From an uncultured Bacillota bacterium (lineage in GTDB: Bacteria; Bacillota_I; Bacilli_A; RF39; UBA660), in the NCBI GenBank assembly GCA_947383065.1, contig CANDCB010000062.1, positions 1-6,164 on the forward strand: a stretch of DNA of 6,164 bases, read 5' to 3'. This document shows, in pieces, positions 5,970 to 6,164 of the stretch. How positions within the stretch are numbered: the first letter of the stretch is position 1; each line of letters opens with the position of its first letter. The notes under the pieces were generated by a model. That model did no database searches. It had not been told where the DNA came from and saw only the letters and a list, made by a program, of their open reading frames with translations. The position numbers and the translations under genes were made by a program.

Positions 5970-5993
5970 TTTTACATATCATCTTTTTATTTT
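5962..5993 (+). terminator. Intrinsic terminator overlapping the phospholipase-like gene stop
   Basis: AAAGGTGAT (5962-5970) pairs with ATCATCTTT (5978-5986), nine pairs with one G-U, around a 7-nt loop, followed by TTATTTT. The 5' arm contains the TGA stop codon (5967-5969). It has the same build as the terminator at 4973, including a single G-U pair. Confidence 0.75.
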
Positions 5994-5999
5994 ACGTCA

Positions 6000-6090
6000 A
6001 TTTACAAAAAAAGTTTTATAAAGATATTTATATCTATTAGGTAGAAATTGGTAAAAAGCATAAATATCCATATAAAAACTTATTTACAAA
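6000..6090. repeat. Imperfect long palindrome between 9-bp direct repeats
   Basis: Left arm 6011-6031 (AAGTTTTATAAAG then ATATTTAT) pairs with right arm 6060-6081 at about 19 positions, with one bulge and two mismatches, around a 28-nt loop. The 9-mer ATTTACAAA occurs directly repeated at 6000-6008 and 6082-6090, just outside the arms. The layout resembles a very small inverted-repeat element with a target-site duplication, or a structured operator ahead of the promoter at 6094. There is no coding potential in it. Confidence 0.45.
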
Positions 6091-6093
6091 TCA

Positions 6094-6122
6094 TTGACTA
6101 TTAAAAGTAAATATTATATATT
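6094..6122 (+). promoter_or_regulatory. Sigma-A-type promoter for a gene beyond the window
   Basis: TTGACT (6094-6099) is separated by 17 nt from TATATT (6117-6122); each is one mismatch from consensus. The 42 bases that follow contain AAGGA at 6129-6133 but no start codon at a good distance. An ATG at 6158 lacks a clear ribosome site, so whether a coding or RNA gene begins here cannot be decided. Confidence 0.6.
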
Positions 6123-6164
6123 TATATTAAGGAAAAATAGAATAGAGCGTGTTAAAGATGAAGA

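Noticed and set aside
6083..6099. TTTACA and TTGACT 11 bp apart as a Pho-type box
   Set aside because: TTGACT is better explained as the -35 of the promoter and TTTACA as part of the ATTTACAAA repeat. Two imperfect hexamers are not enough.
1..6164. CRISPR array, tRNA, rRNA or transposase
   Set aside because: No regularly spaced long repeats, no tRNA-like fold or rRNA motif, and no recombinase or transposase protein were seen on either strand.

Overview
The window is AT-rich, and all genes lie on the + strand with AGGAGG-type ribosome binding sites. TGA is used as a stop (sipW-like gene and last gene) and Trp is encoded by TGG. This fits a low-GC Bacillota genome. The mix of a SipW/BsaA-type fibre operon, an NPxTG wall anchor and a zinc-dependent phospholipase C-like protein suggests an uncultured gut Bacilli or Clostridia lineage, but this placement is inference. 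It is not a Mollicute using TGA for Trp.

Layout. (1) 1-2373 is the 3' part of a large gene. It holds the tail of an unidentified domain, an acidic linker, and two tandem glycoside hydrolase family 3 (GH3, NagZ-like) units. The second unit keeps the catalytic motifs; the first has lost the acid/base loop. (2) 2387-4181 is a tightly packed trio: a SipW-dependent TasA/BsaA-like protein, a SipW-type signal peptidase (13-nt overlap with the gene before it), and a second, clearer BsaA-family fibre protein (ATGA overlap). (3) 4271-4933 follows an 89-nt gap with a hairpin on the preceding stop codon. It encodes a secreted protein with an NPDTG sorting signal, and a good intrinsic terminator follows at 4973-5000. 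(4) 5069-5296 encodes a 75-residue thioredoxin-fold protein in which the CxxC motif has become T-I-N-G. Three TTCATA repeats at exact 11-bp spacing and a -10-like element precede it. (5) 5337-5969 encodes a zinc-dependent phospholipase C-family protein with its own extended -10 promoter and a terminator overlapping its stop. (6) 5970-6164 is noncoding, with a long imperfect palindrome between 9-bp direct repeats and then a sigma-A-type promoter for a gene beyond the window.

Reading of the system. Genes 1-5 look like one extracellular-matrix operon. The signal peptidase matures two fibre subunits, the NPDTG protein could tether the fibre to the wall through a sortase encoded elsewhere, and the tandem GH3 protein could bind or trim N-acetylglucosamine-containing glycans where the fibre is assembled. 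The GH3-SipW-BsaA-anchor combination, with one apparently dead GH3 unit, and the cysteine-free thioredoxin-like gene are the items most worth a second look.
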